Shown in pieces: positions 14,737-31,118 of a DNA stretch of 64,000 nt; the first letter of the stretch is position 1, and each line of letters begins with the position of its first letter. The position numbers and the translations under genes were made by a program. The notes beneath the pieces were generated by a model, which had not been told where the DNA came from, did no database searches, and saw only the letters and a list, made by a program, of their open reading frames with translations. Origin of the DNA: Actinomycetes bacterium (GTDB lineage Bacteria; Actinomycetota; Acidimicrobiia; Acidimicrobiales; RAAP-2); assembly GCA_021779855.1 (NCBI GenBank), contig JAJXZW010000004.1:1-64000 (forward strand), read 5' to 3'.

Positions 14737-15663
14737 CTAGACCCGGTCGAGCCACTCCTCGTAGGCGGGCTCCTCGCCGCGCACGACCCGGTGGTAGAGG
14801 TCCTGGATCCGGCGCGTGAGGGGCCCGGGCGTACGGTCGCCGACGACGCGGTCGTCGACCGAGCGGATCGGCACCACCTCGGCGGCGGTGCCGGTGAGGA
14901 AGGCCTCGTCGCAGAGGTAGAGGTCGTCGCGACGCAGCGTCTCGTAGCTCACGTCGTGGCCGAGGTCGGCCGCGAGGCGCGCCACGCTCGCCTGGGTGAT
15001 CCCCCGCAGCGCCCCGGCCTCGCTCGGCGGGGGCGTCAGGAGCTGGCCGTCCCGCACGATGAAGAGGTTCTCCCCCGTGCACTCGCTGATGCGCCCGTCG
15101 GGGCCCAGCATGATCGCCTCGTCGTAGCCGGCCTTGATGGCCTCGGCCTTGGCCAGCGAGGAGTTGACGTAGCCCCCGATGGTCTTGGAGGCCGTGGGCA
15201 TGGCGTTGGGGTGGTGGCGCACCCACGAGGAGACCTTCATCCGCACGCCCTGGGCCACGCCCTCGTCACCGAGGTACGCCCCCCACGGCCACGCGGCGAT
15301 CGCGACGTTGACCGGCGCGGGGAGGGGGTTGACCCCCATCTCGCCGTAGCCGAGGTAGACGAGGGGCCGGATGTAGCACCCCTCGGTCAGCTCGTTCACC
15401 CGCACGATCTCCTTGGCGGCGTCACAGAGCTCGTCGAGGGAGTAGGGCACGTCGATCATCAGGATCTTGCAGCTGCGCAGCAGGCGCACCATGTGGTCGC
15501 GCAGGCGGAAGACCGCCGGCCCGCGAGGCGTCGGGTACGCTCGGATGCCCTCGAAGGCGCCCGTGCCGTAGTGGAGGGTGTGGGTGAGCACGTGGGTCGT
15601 GGCGTCGCGCCAGTCGACGAGCTTGCCGTCCATCCAGATCTTCGAGGTCTCCGGTATCGCCAT
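14737..15663 (-). CDS. ilvE: Branched-chain amino-acid aminotransferase
   Basis: A 308-residue PLP enzyme of fold type IV that makes Val, Ile and Leu from their keto acids with glutamate. The PLP Lys is in ASKTIGGYVNSSLAK, and ISECTGENLFIV and GALRGITQASV are family motifs. The N-terminus IWMDGKLVDWRDATTHVLTHT is typical of IlvE rather than D-amino-acid transaminase or aminodeoxychorismate lyase. ATG 15663 shares one base with the leuB stop (TGATG), so the two are translationally coupled. Confidence 0.95.
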   Translation of the reverse strand: MAIPETSKIWMDGKLVDWRDATTHVLTHTLHYGTGAFEGIRAYPTPRGPAVFRLRDHMVRLLRSCKILMIDVPYSLDELCDAAKEIVRVNELTEGCYIRPLVYLGYGEMGVNPLPAPVNVAIAAWPWGAYLGDEGVAQGVRMKVSSWVRHHPNAMPTASKTIGGYVNSSLAKAEAIKAGYDEAIMLGPDGRISECTGENLFIVRDGQLLTPPPSEAGALRGITQASVARLAADLGHDVSYETLRRDDLYLCDEAFLTGTAAEVVPIRSVDDRVVGDRTPGPLTRRIQDLYHRVVRGEEPAYEEWLDRV

Positions 15664-16694
15664 CACACCCTCTCTAGGAGCCGCGCCGTGACCCCGGCCG
15701 TCCCGAGGGACGAGGGGTCGCCGTCAAAGTCTGCCACCGCCGCGGCGACCCGCCGCGCGGCCGCCTCCTCGCCCAGGTGCTCGAGCATCAACGCGGCCGA
15801 GGACACGGCCGCCAGCGGGTTGGCCCGCCCGGTCCCGGCGATGTCGTGGGCCGCGCCGTGCACCGGCTCGAAGAGCGAGGGCCCGGTGCGCGCCGGGTTC
15901 AGGTTGGCGCTCGCGGCGAAGCCGATCCCGCCCGACACGGCCCCCGCGAGGTCCGAGAGGATGTCGCCGAAGAGGTTGTCGGTCACGATGACCCCGTAGC
16001 GCGCCGGGTCCTCCACCAGGTAGATGCAGGCCGCGTCGACGTGCTGGTAGTCGACGGTGACCCCCGGGTGGTCCGAGGCGACCTCGTTCACCACGCGCTG
16101 CCAGAGGTCGCCGGCGAAGGTGAGGACGTTGGTCTTGTGCACCAGGGTCAGGTGGGGCGACTCCAGGCGGGCCGCGCGCCCGAAGGCGTAGCGCACGCAG
16201 CGCTCGACGCCGAAGCGGGTGTTGACCGAGCCTTGGGTCGCGACCTCGTGGGGCGTGCCCGCGCGCAGACGTCCCCCCTCGCCGGCGTAGGGGCCCTCGG
16301 TGTTCTCGCGCACGATGGCGAAGCGGCACCCCGCGGCCAACGAGCCCGCGACCCCGTAGAAGGGCCGGTAGTTGACGTAGAGGTCGAGCTCGAAGCGCAG
16401 GCGCAGCAGGAGGCCCCGCTCGAGGATCCCCGGGGGCACCCGCGCGTCGCCGATCGCCGGGCCCACCGCGCCGAGCAGGATCGCGTCGAACCCGCGCAGC
16501 TCGTCGAGCGTCGCGTCGTCGAGCACCATGCCGTCGCGCAGGTACCGGGCGGCCCCCAGGTCGAAATCGGTCGTCTCGAGCGCCACCCCGGTCCCCCGCA
16601 CGACCTCGAGGGCGGCCGCGGTCACCTCCGGGCCGATGCCGTCGCCGCCGATGACGGCGACGCGATGGGGTCTCGGGCGGGGGGTGTCGGCCAT
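15663..16694 (-). CDS. leuB: 3-Isopropylmalate dehydrogenase
   Basis: A 343-residue NAD-dependent beta-decarboxylating dehydrogenase of leucine synthesis. It shows GDGIGPEV at the N-terminus, [17 protein letters not shown], the Lys in [26 protein letters not shown] and [22 protein letters not shown] 16694 has CAGAAT 6 bases upstream, a weak leaderless signature. It is the first gene of a leuB-ilvE-hypothetical-acyl-CoA dehydrogenase run and is divergent from greA. Confidence 0.95.
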   Translation of the reverse strand: MADTPRPRPHRVAVIGGDGIGPEVTAAALEVVRGTGVALETTDFDLGAARYLRDGMVLDDATLDELRGFDAILLGAVGPAIGDARVPPGILERGLLLRLRFELDLYVNYRPFYGVAGSLAAGCRFAIVRENTEGPYAGEGGRLRAGTPHEVATQGSVNTRFGVERCVRYAFGRAARLESPHLTLVHKTNVLTFAGDLWQRVVNEVASDHPGVTVDYQHVDAACIYLVEDPARYGVIVTDNLFGDILSDLAGAVSGGIGFAASANLNPARTGPSLFEPVHGAAHDIAGTGRANPLAAVSSAALMLEHLGEEAAARRVAAAVADFDGDPSSLGTAGVTARLLERV

Positions 16695-16787
16695 CGGTCC
16701 ATTCTGGTCGAGCCCGCTGACCGGGGCAAACCCGGCCGGGTCGGGGGACCCGCCGGTAGAATGGCCTATCCATCAGTCGAGGTAGCC

Positions 16788-17264
16788 ATGTCCGACTCCG
16801 TTCACCGCATAACCCGAGAGACCCTCGAGAAGCTAAAGGCCGAGTACCAGGACCTCACGACCGTCGGGCGCACCGAGATCGCTCGGGTCATCGAGGCGGC
16901 TCGCGCCCTCGGAGACCTGTCGGAGAACGGCGACTACCACGCCGCCAAGGACGAGCAGGGCAAGATGGAGGCCCGCATCCGCCAGATCGACCAGGTGATC
17001 CGCAACCACGAGATCGTCGAGCGCGACGAGAACGCCGGGGTCGTCCAGCACGCCTCCGTCGTGTCGGTCGTCTACGACGGCGACACCGACGACGACGCCC
17101 AGGAGTTCTTCATCGGCTCGATCGAGGAGCGCACCGAGGGCGTGGCCGTGGCCTCGCCCTCCTCCCCCCTCGGCGAGGCCCTGCTCGGCCACGGCGTGGG
17201 CGACACCGTCGAGTACGAGGCGCCCTCGGGCACGCTGCGCGTCCGCATAGCCGGGATCCGCTAG
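16788..17264 (+). CDS. greA: Transcription elongation factor GreA
   Basis: A 158-residue protein, the usual GreA length, with an N-terminal coiled coil (LEKLKAEYQDLTTVGRTEIA, ALGDLSENGDYHAAKDEQG bearing the acidic tip) and a C-terminal FKBP-like domain ending LRVRIAGIR. It rescues backtracked RNA polymerase by stimulating transcript cleavage. ATG 16788 behind GAGG was preferred to ATG 16761, whose extension (MAYPSVEVA) is not part of GreA. A TAGAAT at 16757-16762 is a plausible -10 box. leuC starts directly after its stop. Confidence 0.95.
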   Translation: MSDSVHRITRETLEKLKAEYQDLTTVGRTEIARVIEAARALGDLSENGDYHAAKDEQGKMEARIRQIDQVIRNHEIVERDENAGVVQHASVVSVVYDGDTDDDAQEFFIGSIEERTEGVAVASPSSPLGEALLGHGVGDTVEYEAPSGTLRVRIAGIR

Positions 17265-18667
17265 GTGGCCGGCCGCACCCTCTACGACAAGCTCTTCGAC
17301 GAGCACGTCGTCGCGACACCGCCGGGCGAGCCGACCCTCCTCTACGTCGACCTCCACCTGGTCCACGAGGTGACGAGTCCCCAGGCCTTCGACGGGCTGC
17401 GCCTCAACGGGCGACGGGTGCGCCGACCCGACCGGACCCTCGCCACGGCCGACCACAACGTCCCCACCGACCCCCCCTCGGTCCCGGTCGCCGACCCGGT
17501 CTCGCGCCGCCAGCTCGAGGTGCTCGAGGAGAACTGCGCGGAGTTCGGCGTGACCCTCTTCCCGCGAGGCGACGCCAACCAGGGCATCGTCCACGTGATC
17601 GGCCCCGAGCTCGGCGCCTCCCAGCCGGGGATGACGATCGTGTGCGGCGACTCGCACACCTCGACCCACGGCGCCCTCGGGGCGCTGGCCTTCGGCATCG
17701 GCACGAGCGAGGTCGAGCACGTCCTGGCGACCCAGACCCTCCCCCAACAGCGCGCCCGCACGATGGCCGTCACCGTCGAGGGCCGCCTCGCCCCCGGAGT
17801 GAGCGCGAAGGACCTGGTGCTCGCGATCATCGGACGCCTGGGCACCGGCGGCGGGGCGGGCCACGTCATCGAGTACCGCGGCGAGGCGATCCGTGCCCTC
17901 TCGATGGAGGGGCGCATGACCGTCTGCAACATGTCGATCGAGGCCGGGGCCCGGGCCGGGCTCATCGCCGTGGACGAGACGACGATCGAGTACCTGCGCG
18001 GCCGGCCCGGCGTGCCCGCGGGCGCGGCCTTCGACGAGGCGGCCACCCGGTGGCGGACCTACGTCTCAGACGAGGACGCCGACTTCGACGTCGAGGTCGT
18101 CATCGACGCGGCCGCCCTCTCGCCCCGGGTGACCTGGGGCACGAACCCCGCCCAGGTCGTCCCCCTCGACGGCGTGGTGCCCTCGCCCGAGGACGCCCAC
18201 TCGCCCGAGGAGCGCGACGCGATCGAGCGCGCCCTCGCCTACATGGACCTCACCCCGGGCACCCCGCTGCGCGAGGTGGGCGTGGACGTCGTGTTCATCG
18301 GCTCGTGCACCAACTCGCGCCTCGAGGACCTGCGCGCCGCCGCGGCGGTCGCCCGGGGGCGCTCGGTCGCGGCGGGGGTGCGGGCCCTCGTCGTGCCCGG
18401 CTCGCACCGGGTGAAGGCCGCGGCCGAGGCCGAGGGCCTCGACCGGGTCTTCGCGGCCGCCGGCTTCGAGTGGCGCGAGCCCGGGTGCTCGATGTGCCTG
18501 GGCATGAACCCCGACCAGTTGAGGCCCGGCCAGCGCTGCGCGTCGACCTCGAACCGCAACTTCGAGGGGCGCCAGGGCCGGGGTGGGCGCACGCACCTGG
18601 TCTCACCCGCCGTCGCGGCCGCCACGGCCATCGCCGGGCGCTTCGCCGCCCCCGCCGAGGTGGCCCC

Positions 18668-18671
<4 letters not shown>
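17265..18671 (+). CDS. leuC: 3-Isopropylmalate dehydratase large subunit
   Basis: A 468-residue aconitase-family subunit that isomerises 2- to 3-isopropylmalate together with LeuD. The [4Fe-4S] ligands are in IGSCTNSR and [30 protein letters not shown] and the ATADHNVPT block are conserved. GTG 17265 follows the greA stop without a gap and GTGA joins it to leuD. A shared transcript with greA is likely. Confidence 0.96.
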
Positions 18672-21114
<2,443 letters not shown>

Positions 21115-21115
21115 C

Positions 21116-21121
21116 TAGGGT
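21116..21121 (+). promoter_or_regulatory. Leaderless -10 box before the small membrane protein
   Basis: TAGGGT ends 6 bases before ATG 21128, the same geometry seen before several other first genes here. It is divergent from the leuA promoter. Confidence 0.5.
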
Positions 21122-21127
21122 TGGCCC

Positions 21128-21280
21128 ATGAGCCTCGTGAAGACCCTTTTGAAGTTGGCCCTGCTCGCGGCCCTCGTGGCCGCGGTGGCCGGGGCGGTCG
21201 TGATGCTGCGACGCACCAACGGCTCCACCGACGTCGCCACCGACGAGTGGCCGGACGTCCCTGAGAACCCCGCCGCCTAG
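21128..21280 (+). CDS. Small single-span membrane protein
   Basis: A 50-residue protein: short N-terminus MSLVKTLLK, one strongly hydrophobic Ala/Leu/Val helix at about residues 8-30, then RR and an acidic, Pro-containing tail DEWPDVPENPAA. The topology fits an N-in anchored peptide with an outward or cytoplasmic acidic tail. It has a TAGGGT box 6 bases upstream and ends 27 bases before the aldo/keto reductase gene. Many actinobacteria have similar short membrane proteins; no function is known to me. Confidence 0.65.
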   Translation: MSLVKTLLKLALLAALVAAVAGAVVMLRRTNGSTDVATDEWPDVPENPAA

Positions 21281-21307
21281 CCCGGCCCCACACCACTGGA
21301 GGAAGAG

Positions 21308-22285
21308 ATGGAGTACCGTCGCCTGGGCCGTTCCGGCCTGAAGGTCAGCGTGCTGTCGTTCGGGTCGTGGGTGACCTTCGCCAACTCCGACCAGATCAAG
21401 TCCACCGCCCAGGCCGTCGAGTGCATGGCCGTCGCGAAGGACGCCGGGGTCAACTTCTTCGACAACGCCGAGGCCTACGCCGAGGGCGAGTCCGAACGGG
21501 TGATGGGCGCGGCGATCCGCGAGCTCGGCTGGGCCCGCCACGAGTACGTCATCTCCACCAAGCTGTTCTGGGGCCTGCACGAGATCCCCAACATGCGCAA
21601 CACTCTCAATCGCAAGTACCTCCTCCAGGCGATCGACGGGTCGCTCGAGCGCCTCGGGCTCGACTTCGTCGACCTGCTCTTCTGCCACCGACCCGACCGG
21701 CACACCCCGATCGAGGAGACGGTCTGGGCGATGAGCGACATCATCGACCGGGGCCAGGCCCTCTACTGGGGCACCTCGGAGTGGTCGGCCGACGAGATCC
21801 GCGCCGCCTACGAGATCGCCGAGCGCCACCACCTGCACAAGCCCCTCATGGAGCAGCCCGAGTACAACATCCTCCACCGCGACCGCGTGGAGAGGGAGTA
21901 CGCCCGCCTCTACGAGGACATCGGTCTGGGCACCACGATCTGGTCCCCGCTCGCGAGCGGAGCGCTCACCGGTAAGTACCTCGACGGCGTCCCCGAGGGG
22001 TCGCGGGCGGCGCTCCCGGGCTACGAGTGGATCCGCCAGCACGTCACCGACGAGACCCGTCAGGCCCAGGTGCGCGAGCTCAAGAAGATCGCCGACGAGC
22101 TCGACGTGCCGCTCGCCCAGTTCGCGCTCGCCTGGTGCGCGAAGAACCCGCACGTCTCGACGGTCATCACCGGCGCCTCGCGAGTCGACCAGGTGCGCCA
22201 GAACATGGCCGCACTCGAGGTGGTGCCCCTTCTCACCCCCGAGGTGATGGAGCGGGTCGACCTCGTCTCGCTCATGACCGCGTAG
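21308..22285 (+). CDS. Aldo/keto reductase (Kv-beta-like group)
   Basis: A 325-residue NADPH-dependent oxidoreductase with a TIM barrel. The catalytic tetrad is visible as Asp52, Tyr57 (NAEAYAEG), Lys85 (ISTKLFWG) and His127 (LLFCHRPD). The sequence [20 protein letters not shown] and the [11 protein letters not shown] segment place it near the potassium-channel beta-subunit/YghZ group. GGAGGAAGAG gives a strong ribosome site for ATG 21308. Substrate is unknown; carbonyl detoxification is usual for the group. Confidence 0.9.
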   Translation: MEYRRLGRSGLKVSVLSFGSWVTFANSDQIKSTAQAVECMAVAKDAGVNFFDNAEAYAEGESERVMGAAIRELGWARHEYVISTKLFWGLHEIPNMRNTLNRKYLLQAIDGSLERLGLDFVDLLFCHRPDRHTPIEETVWAMSDIIDRGQALYWGTSEWSADEIRAAYEIAERHHLHKPLMEQPEYNILHRDRVEREYARLYEDIGLGTTIWSPLASGALTGKYLDGVPEGSRAALPGYEWIRQHVTDETRQAQVRELKKIADELDVPLAQFALAWCAKNPHVSTVITGASRVDQVRQNMAALEVVPLLTPEVMERVDLVSLMTA

Positions 22286-22774
22286 ACAACCGCGGCCCAG
22301 CAGCTGCCGTAACCCGAGCCCTTGAGTCACCCGTCGACGGAGATCCAACGGAGCCTGTCGGGCGGACAATCTCCCGGTGGGCGCTGAGGCGAGGTAGGTG
22401 CTGACCCCCCACGGGGTCGAGCGGACCGAGCCATCGGCCAAGGTGCCGGCTGGCGCCGGAGGCCACCCTCGTCTTGACCGGGTGAGTGGGACACCGCGAG
22501 TGGGGGGAGTCGGCCGGAACGATAACGGCGATCGCCCGGCGCGCGGGTGGGATCGACTCAGCCCGAGGCGGGGCGCATCGCCAAGCCCGCCACCTGAGGA
22601 GGCGAGCGACGGCGCGTAGACCTCGCGCCAGCGGCCGACGGGGTCGCCGCTCACGACCTCGCCCGGGCGCCCCGAGCCGACACCCCCCGCGGTGGTAGCC
22701 CTCGGCCCGCAAACTGGGCGACGGTGCGTCCGAGCGCTCCCACGCCCCGTACGGCACTCGCGGGCGCGCGGGCC
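22286..22774. other. Intergenic stretch, no gene seen
   Basis: About 490 bases between the convergent aldo/keto reductase and serA genes. Several short frames have Arg/Pro-rich translations typical of noise in GC-rich DNA. This is the only convergent junction outside the element that lacks overlapping stop codons. Confidence 0.5.
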
Positions 22775-24349
22775 CTAGCGCAGGGCGATGAGGTGGATGT
22801 CCTGGATGCCCGCCGTCGCCCGCAGCGCCGCGATCACCCCTGGGGGCGTGGGCTCGACGGTCGATAGGACCATCAGGGCCGAGTGGTCACGGGGGTCGGG
22901 ACCCACCGCCATCGACTCGATGGAGATACCGGCGGCGCCGAGGGCCGTGCCCACGAGGCCGATCATCCCCGGGCGGTCGTCGTTGTGCACGACGAGCATC
23001 GAGGCCCGGGGCTCGATCTCGACGGCGTGGCCGTCGACGGCGACGATGCGCGTCTCGACCCGGGTCCCGATCGTCATCAGGGTCCCCGAGACGGCGTGGC
23101 CGTCGGAGCGCACCGTTATCAGGCTCACGTACTCGGGCGCGTCACGGCTCGACCGCTCGGAGAAGGCGAGATCCTGGTCGGCGGCGAGCTGGGGGGCGTT
23201 CACGAACGAGACCCCCTCCTGACCGGTCGCCGACAGCAGGCCCTTGAGCGCGCAGAGGGTGAGGATCTTGGTGCCGGACCCGGCGAGCTCGCCGTGGTAG
23301 ACGACCTCGAGGTCGGCCGGCTGGCCGTCGAGCAGGCCGCCGATGAAGCGCCCGAGCAGCTCGGCGAGGCCCATGAACGGGCGCACCGAGTTGGACACCT
23401 CGCCGGCCGACACGTTGACGGCGAAGGGCACGAAATCGCCCGCGAGGGCGAGCTCCACCTGCTCGGCGATGGTGACCCCGGCCTTGTCCTGGGCCTCGAC
23501 CGTGGAGGCCCCCAAGTGGGGCACGACGACGACCGAGGGCAGGTCGAAGAGGGGCGACTCGGTGGTCGGCTCCTTCGCGAACACGTCGAGGGCCGCGCCC
23601 TGGACGTGACCCGAGCGAATCGCCTCGGCCAGGTCGGCCTCGTCGACCAGGCCGCCCCGGGCGACGTTCACGATGCGAACGCCCGGCTTGGTCTTGGCGA
23701 GGCTCGCCGCGTTGAAGAGCCCGACGGTCTCCTGGTTCTTGGGCAGGTGGATGGTGATGAAGTCGCTCTGGGCGAGCAGGTCGTCGAAGTCCACCAGCTC
23801 GACGCCCATGTGGCGGGCCCGCTCCTCGGTGATGAAGGGGTCGTAGGCGACCAGGCGCATCCCGAAGGCCAGGGCGCGCTGGGCGACGAGGGCCCCGATC
23901 TTGCCGAGCCCCACGATGCCGAGCGTCTTGCCGTGCAGCTCCACACCCTCCCACTTCGAGCGCTCCCACTTGCCCCCGGTGAGGGCGGCGTGGGCCTGGG
24001 GGATGTTGCGGGCCTGGGCGAGCAGGAGGGCCATCGTCTGCTCGGCGGCCGAGAGGATGTTCGAGACCGGCGCGTTCACCACCATCACCCCGAGCTCGGT
24101 GGCCCGGGTGACGTCGACGTTGTCGAGCCCGATGCCGGCCCGGCCCACCACGACCAGGTCCGTCGCCGCCTCGAGGGTGGCGGCGTCGACCGTGGTGGCC
24201 GAGCGGATGATGAGCGCGTGCGCCCCGACGACCGCCTCGGCGAGCTCGGCCGGGGTGAGACCGAGGCGGACGTCGACCTCGTGGCCGGCCTCGCGCAACT
24301 TGGCCAGGCCGGACTCGGCGATGGGTTCGGTCACTAGAACTCGGGCCAC
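22775..24349 (-). CDS. serA: D-3-phosphoglycerate dehydrogenase
   Basis: A 524-residue type I enzyme of serine synthesis: split substrate domain, NAD-binding domain with LGIVGLGKIGALVAQRA, catalytic Arg in NVARGGLVDE and His in VVPHLGAST, then the intervening ASB domain (about 320-450) and a C-terminal ACT domain (LVVHNDDRPGMIGLVGTALG) for serine control. GTG 24349 is preferred over TTG 24355 because GGAAAGG lies 6 bases before it. It follows the aminotransferase gene by 45 bases on the same strand. Confidence 0.96.
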   Translation of the reverse strand: MARVLVTEPIAESGLAKLREAGHEVDVRLGLTPAELAEAVVGAHALIIRSATTVDAATLEAATDLVVVGRAGIGLDNVDVTRATELGVMVVNAPVSNILSAAEQTMALLLAQARNIPQAHAALTGGKWERSKWEGVELHGKTLGIVGLGKIGALVAQRALAFGMRLVAYDPFITEERARHMGVELVDFDDLLAQSDFITIHLPKNQETVGLFNAASLAKTKPGVRIVNVARGGLVDEADLAEAIRSGHVQGAALDVFAKEPTTESPLFDLPSVVVVPHLGASTVEAQDKAGVTIAEQVELALAGDFVPFAVNVSAGEVSNSVRPFMGLAELLGRFIGGLLDGQPADLEVVYHGELAGSGTKILTLCALKGLLSATGQEGVSFVNAPQLAADQDLAFSERSSRDAPEYVSLITVRSDGHAVSGTLMTIGTRVETRIVAVDGHAVEIEPRASMLVVHNDDRPGMIGLVGTALGAAGISIESMAVGPDPRDHSALMVLSTVEPTPPGVIAALRATAGIQDIHLIALR

Positions 24350-24394
24350 GCTCAACCTTTCCGTCGGAGCACCCAGACTAGGGCGCGCGGCGGT

Positions 24395-27691
<3,297 letters not shown>

Positions 27692-27692
27692 G

Positions 27693-28727
27693 TCAGTCGG
27701 TGTCGCCGCCCGAGACGTCGGCCACCCGCTGGTGGCCCGACGAGACGAACGGCATCATCCCGCGCAGCTCCCTGCCGATCGTCTCGATCGGGTGGCGCTT
27801 GCCCGACTCGCGCAGCTCGCGGTACCGGGGCCGGCCCACGGCGTTCTCCTCAATCCACTCCGCGGCAAACGTGCCGTCCTGGATCTCGGTGAGGATGTTG
27901 CGCATCTCGGCCTTGACCTGGTCGGTGATGACCCGCGGGCCCCGCGTGAGGTCCCCGTACTCAGCGGTGTCCGACACCGAGAACCGCATGCCGGTGATCC
28001 CCTCTTCGTACATCAGGTCGACGATGAGCTTGAGCTCGTGGAGGCACTCGAAGTAGGCGCTCTCGGGCTGGTAGCCCGCCTCGACGAGGGTCTCGTAGCC
28101 CGCACGCACCAGGGCCGTCACCCCGCCGCAGAGGACCACCTGCTCGCCGAACAGGTCGGTCTCGGTCTCCTCGGCGAAGGTCGTCTCGAGCACGCCGGCC
28201 CGGGTCGCCCCGATCCCCCAGGCGTAGGCGAGGGCCAGCGCGTGGGCCTGGCCGGTGGCGTCCTGGTGGACCGCGATGAGGGCCGGTACCCCGGCGCCCT
28301 CGACGTAGGTCCGGCGCACCAGGTGGCCGGGGCCCTTGGGGGCGATCATCGCCACGTCGACGCCGGCGGGCGGGTCGATCTGGTTGAAGCGGATGTTGAA
28401 GCCGTGGGCGAACAGGAGCAGCTTGCCGTCGGCGAGGTTCGGCGCGATCTCCTCGGCGTAGATCCGCGCCTGCTCGGTGTCGGGCACGAGCACCATGATC
28501 ACGTCGGCCTCGGCCGAGGCCTCGGGAATAGTGCGCACGCGCAGACCGGCCTCCTCGGCCTTGTGGACCGACGAGGAGTCGGCGCGCAGCCCGACGCGCA
28601 CGTCGAATCCGCTGTCGTGGAGGTTGAGCGCGTGGGCGTGGCCCTGGGAGCCGTAGCCCAGCACGGCGATCTTCTTCGACTTCAAGAGATCGGGCTGGGC
28701 GTCCTTCTCGTAGTACAGGGTGGTCAT
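27693..28727 (-). CDS. ilvC: Ketol-acid reductoisomerase
   Basis: A 344-residue class I enzyme turning acetolactate or acetohydroxybutyrate into dihydroxy acids with NADPH and Mg. The Rossmann motif is [15 protein letters not shown], and the loop GLRADSSS has the Arg/Ser pair for [15 protein letters not shown] and [10 protein letters not shown] plus [18 protein letters not shown]-like sequence carry the metal ligands. ATG 28727 overlaps the ilvN stop as ATGA. Confidence 0.96.
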   Translation of the reverse strand: MTTLYYEKDAQPDLLKSKKIAVLGYGSQGHAHALNLHDSGFDVRVGLRADSSSVHKAEEAGLRVRTIPEASAEADVIMVLVPDTEQARIYAEEIAPNLADGKLLLFAHGFNIRFNQIDPPAGVDVAMIAPKGPGHLVRRTYVEGAGVPALIAVHQDATGQAHALALAYAWGIGATRAGVLETTFAEETETDLFGEQVVLCGGVTALVRAGYETLVEAGYQPESAYFECLHELKLIVDLMYEEGITGMRFSVSDTAEYGDLTRGPRVITDQVKAEMRNILTEIQDGTFAAEWIEENAVGRPRYRELRESGKRHPIETIGRELRGMMPFVSSGHQRVADVSGGDTD

Positions 28728-29278
28728 CGGCTCCTCATCGGCTCGTGGGTGGGAACCCCCAGTCTAGGGACGGCCACGCGGCCGGTCCGGTGGAGCTCCA
28801 CCCCAGGGTGGACCTCGAGGGCCCGCTCCAGGGCGTCACAGCCCGCGGGGGTCGCGGCGAGCATCACCGTCACGTGGTGGGCGTCGACGTCGACGATCGA
28901 GGCGTTGGCCGCCCCGATCACGTCGAGCAGCGAGGTCCGGTTCTCGACGTCGGTGGGAATCGTCGCGAGCAGCAGCTCGCGCTCGACGGCGTCGTCAGGG
29001 GCGATGTCGCTGATCTCGACGACGTTCACGAGCTTGTGGAGCTGCCCGAAGACCTGCTCGAGCGGGGCCGTCTCGGCGTCGACGACGATCGTGATCCGGC
29101 TGAAGCGCTCGTGGGACTCGGCCGGGGCCACCGCCAGGGAGTAGATGTTGAACCCCCGGCGGGCGAAGAGCCCGGCCACGCGGGCCAGCACGCCGGCCTT
29201 GTTCTCGACCAGCACCGAGAGGATGTGGTGGCGCACCGGTGAGTGCTGGGCGTCGCCGAGGAAGGGTTCCGGGCTCAC
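28724..29278 (-). CDS. ilvN: Acetolactate synthase regulatory (small) subunit
   Basis: A 184-residue protein with an N-terminal ACT domain ([33 protein letters not shown]) that binds valine in this family, and a second ACT-like C-terminal domain. GTG 29278 overlaps the ilvB stop as GTGA. The 16 residues before the ACT domain are a short actinobacterial-style extension. Confidence 0.94.
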   Translation of the reverse strand: MSPEPFLGDAQHSPVRHHILSVLVENKAGVLARVAGLFARRGFNIYSLAVAPAESHERFSRITIVVDAETAPLEQVFGQLHKLVNVVEISDIAPDDAVERELLLATIPTDVENRTSLLDVIGAANASIVDVDAHHVTVMLAATPAGCDALERALEVHPGVELHRTGRVAVPRLGVPTHEPMRSR

Positions 29279-30987
29279 GCGCGCCCCCTCTGGGAGGGGT
29301 GGACCATGATGTCGTCGTTGCTCGCCCCGGCCGCGACCATCGGGAAGACCTTCTCGGAGGTGTCGGTGCGGAAGTCCACCACGACCGGCACGTCGTTGAT
29401 GGCGTTGGCCTCCTCGACGACGGCGCGCATCTCGGCGGGCGTGCGCGCGCGCAGGCCCACGCAGCCCATCGCCTCGGCCCACTTCACGTAGTCGGGCAGG
29501 TCGGCGTTGAGGTAGACCTCGCTGTAGCGCTCCTCGTAGAACATCTCCTGCCACTGGCGGACCATGCCGAGGTAGGCGTTGTTGAGGATGGCCACCTTGA
29601 TCGGGATCCCCTCGGCGCGCGCCGTCGTGAGCTCCTGGGCCGTCATCTGGAAGCAGCCGTCTCCGTCGATGCACCAGACGGTGCGCTCCGGGCGACCGAC
29701 CTTCGCCCCGATCGCGGCGGGCACGCCGAAGCCCATGGTGCCCGCTCCCCCGGAGTTGACCCAGGTGCCGGGCTCCTCGAAGCGCCAGAACTGGCTGGCC
29801 CACATCTGGTGCTGGCCCACCCCGGCCGCGACCACGGTGCCCTCGGGCGAGGCCGCCTGGATCGTCTCGATCACCTGCTGGGGGCGCAGCGGCCCGGCCT
29901 CGGCCGGCGGGTCGTAGGTGAGCGGGTAGCTCTCCTGCCAGGTGCGGATCTCCTTCCACCACACGTCGAGGTTCGCCGGCGTGGCACCCATCTCCTCGAG
30001 CGCGCCGAGGGCGCCGGCCGCGTCGGCGCGCAGGGCCACCTCGACCCGGCGAATCTTGTTGATCTCGGCGGCGTCGATGTCGACGTGGATGACCTTCGCA
30101 CTGGGCGCGAAGGCCGAGACCCGCCCGGTCACGCGGTCGTCGAAGCGGGTGCCCACCGCGAGCAGGAGGTCGGCGCGCTGCAGCGCCGTGACCGCGGCGT
30201 AGGTGCCGTGCATGCCGGGCATGCCCAGGGCCAGCTCGTGGCTGTCGGGGAAGGCGCCGCGGGCCATGAGGGTCGTGACGACCGGGATGCGGGTGCGCTC
30301 GGCGAAGGCGCGCAGCTGCTCGTGGGCCCGGGCCTTCAGCACGCCGCCGCCCACGTAGAGCACCGGCCGCTCCGAGGCGGCGAGCAGGGCGGCGGCCCTC
30401 TCGAGCTCGGCCTCGTCGAGCCCGGCCAGGGGCCGGTAGCCGGGCAGGTCGAGCTCCTCGACGCCCGCGGGGTACCACCACTCCATCGTCGACTGGGCGA
30501 CGTCCTTGGGCAGGTCGACGAGCACCGGTCCGGGCCGGCCGGTCGTGGCGATGTGGAAGGCCGCGGCGATCGCCCGGGGGATCTCGCTCGCCGAGCTGAC
30601 GAGGAAGTTGTGCTTGGTTATCCCCATCGTGATCCCGGTGATGTCGCACTCCTGGAAGGCGTCGGTGCCGATGGCGGCGCGCGCCACCTGGCCGGTCACC
30701 ACCACGAGGGGCGTCGAGTCCATGTGGGCGTTGGCGATGGGGGTGACGATGTTGGTCGCGCCGGGTCCGCTCGTGACCATCGCGACCCCCGGCCGGCCGG
30801 TCGCGAGCGCGTAGCCCTCGGCCATGTGGCCGGCGCCCTGCTCGTGGCGCACGAGGATGTGGCGGATCGGCGAGTCGAGGATGGGGTCGTAGACCGGCAG
30901 GATCGCCCCGCCGGGCAGGCCGAAGACGACCTCGACGCCCTCGCGCTCGAGACTCTTGATGAGGGCCTGGGCTCCGGTGATCTCCAC
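29275..30987 (-). CDS. ilvB: Acetolactate synthase catalytic (large) subunit
   Basis: A 570-residue ThDP enzyme making acetolactate and acetohydroxybutyrate. The active-site Glu is in [15 protein letters not shown], and the ThDP/Mg motif is [18 protein letters not shown]...[24 protein letters not shown] is typical. It is slightly short because the variable N-terminal extension of actinobacterial IlvB is missing. GTG 30987 follows GAAGGAGC. Upstream lie an attenuator and leader peptide. Confidence 0.96.
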   Translation of the reverse strand: MEITGAQALIKSLEREGVEVVFGLPGGAILPVYDPILDSPIRHILVRHEQGAGHMAEGYALATGRPGVAMVTSGPGATNIVTPIANAHMDSTPLVVVTGQVARAAIGTDAFQECDITGITMGITKHNFLVSSASEIPRAIAAAFHIATTGRPGPVLVDLPKDVAQSTMEWWYPAGVEELDLPGYRPLAGLDEAELERAAALLAASERPVLYVGGGVLKARAHEQLRAFAERTRIPVVTTLMARGAFPDSHELALGMPGMHGTYAAVTALQRADLLLAVGTRFDDRVTGRVSAFAPSAKVIHVDIDAAEINKIRRVEVALRADAAGALGALEEMGATPANLDVWWKEIRTWQESYPLTYDPPAEAGPLRPQQVIETIQAASPEGTVVAAGVGQHQMWASQFWRFEEPGTWVNSGGAGTMGFGVPAAIGAKVGRPERTVWCIDGDGCFQMTAQELTTARAEGIPIKVAILNNAYLGMVRQWQEMFYEERYSEVYLNADLPDYVKWAEAMGCVGLRARTPAEMRAVVEEANAINDVPVVVDFRTDTSEKVFPMVAAGASNDDIMVHPSQRGRA

Positions 30988-31011
30988 GGGGCTCCTTCGG
31001 TGGTCGGGATA

Positions 31012-31040
31012 AGAAAAAAGGCCTCCCGCTGCGGGAGGCC
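31012..31040 (-). terminator. ilvB attenuator terminator
   Basis: On the minus strand GGCCTCCCGC pairs with GCGGGAGGCC (31020-31040) and is followed by a T-rich tail (31012-31019). It lies between the leader peptide and ilvB, 25 bases before the start codon, so it is an intrinsic attenuator rather than a gene-end terminator. Confidence 0.88.
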
Positions 31041-31063
31041 TCTGGTACGACGTCGGGACGTGA

Positions 31064-31111
31064 CTAGAGGCGCCGCTCTCCTACTACCAGGGGCAGTCGG
31101 CGGTTCGTCAC
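31064..31111 (-). CDS. ilvBNC leader peptide
   Basis: GTG 31111 opens a 15-residue frame, [15 protein letters not shown], rich in Leu and Val and ending before the attenuator. Composition and position resemble the leader peptides known for ilvBNC in corynebacteria. Ribosome stalling at the Leu/Val codons would let ilvB be transcribed when branched-chain aminoacyl-tRNA is low. TAGACT lies 7 bases before GTG, so the mRNA is predicted to be leaderless. Confidence 0.85.
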   Translation of the reverse strand: MTNRRLPLVVGERRL

Positions 31112-31118
31112 GAGCGCG

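Noticed and set aside
22398-22757. Several overlapping short frames between the aldo/keto reductase gene and serA
   Set aside because: Arg/Pro-rich translations on both strands, no ribosome sites and no conserved motif.
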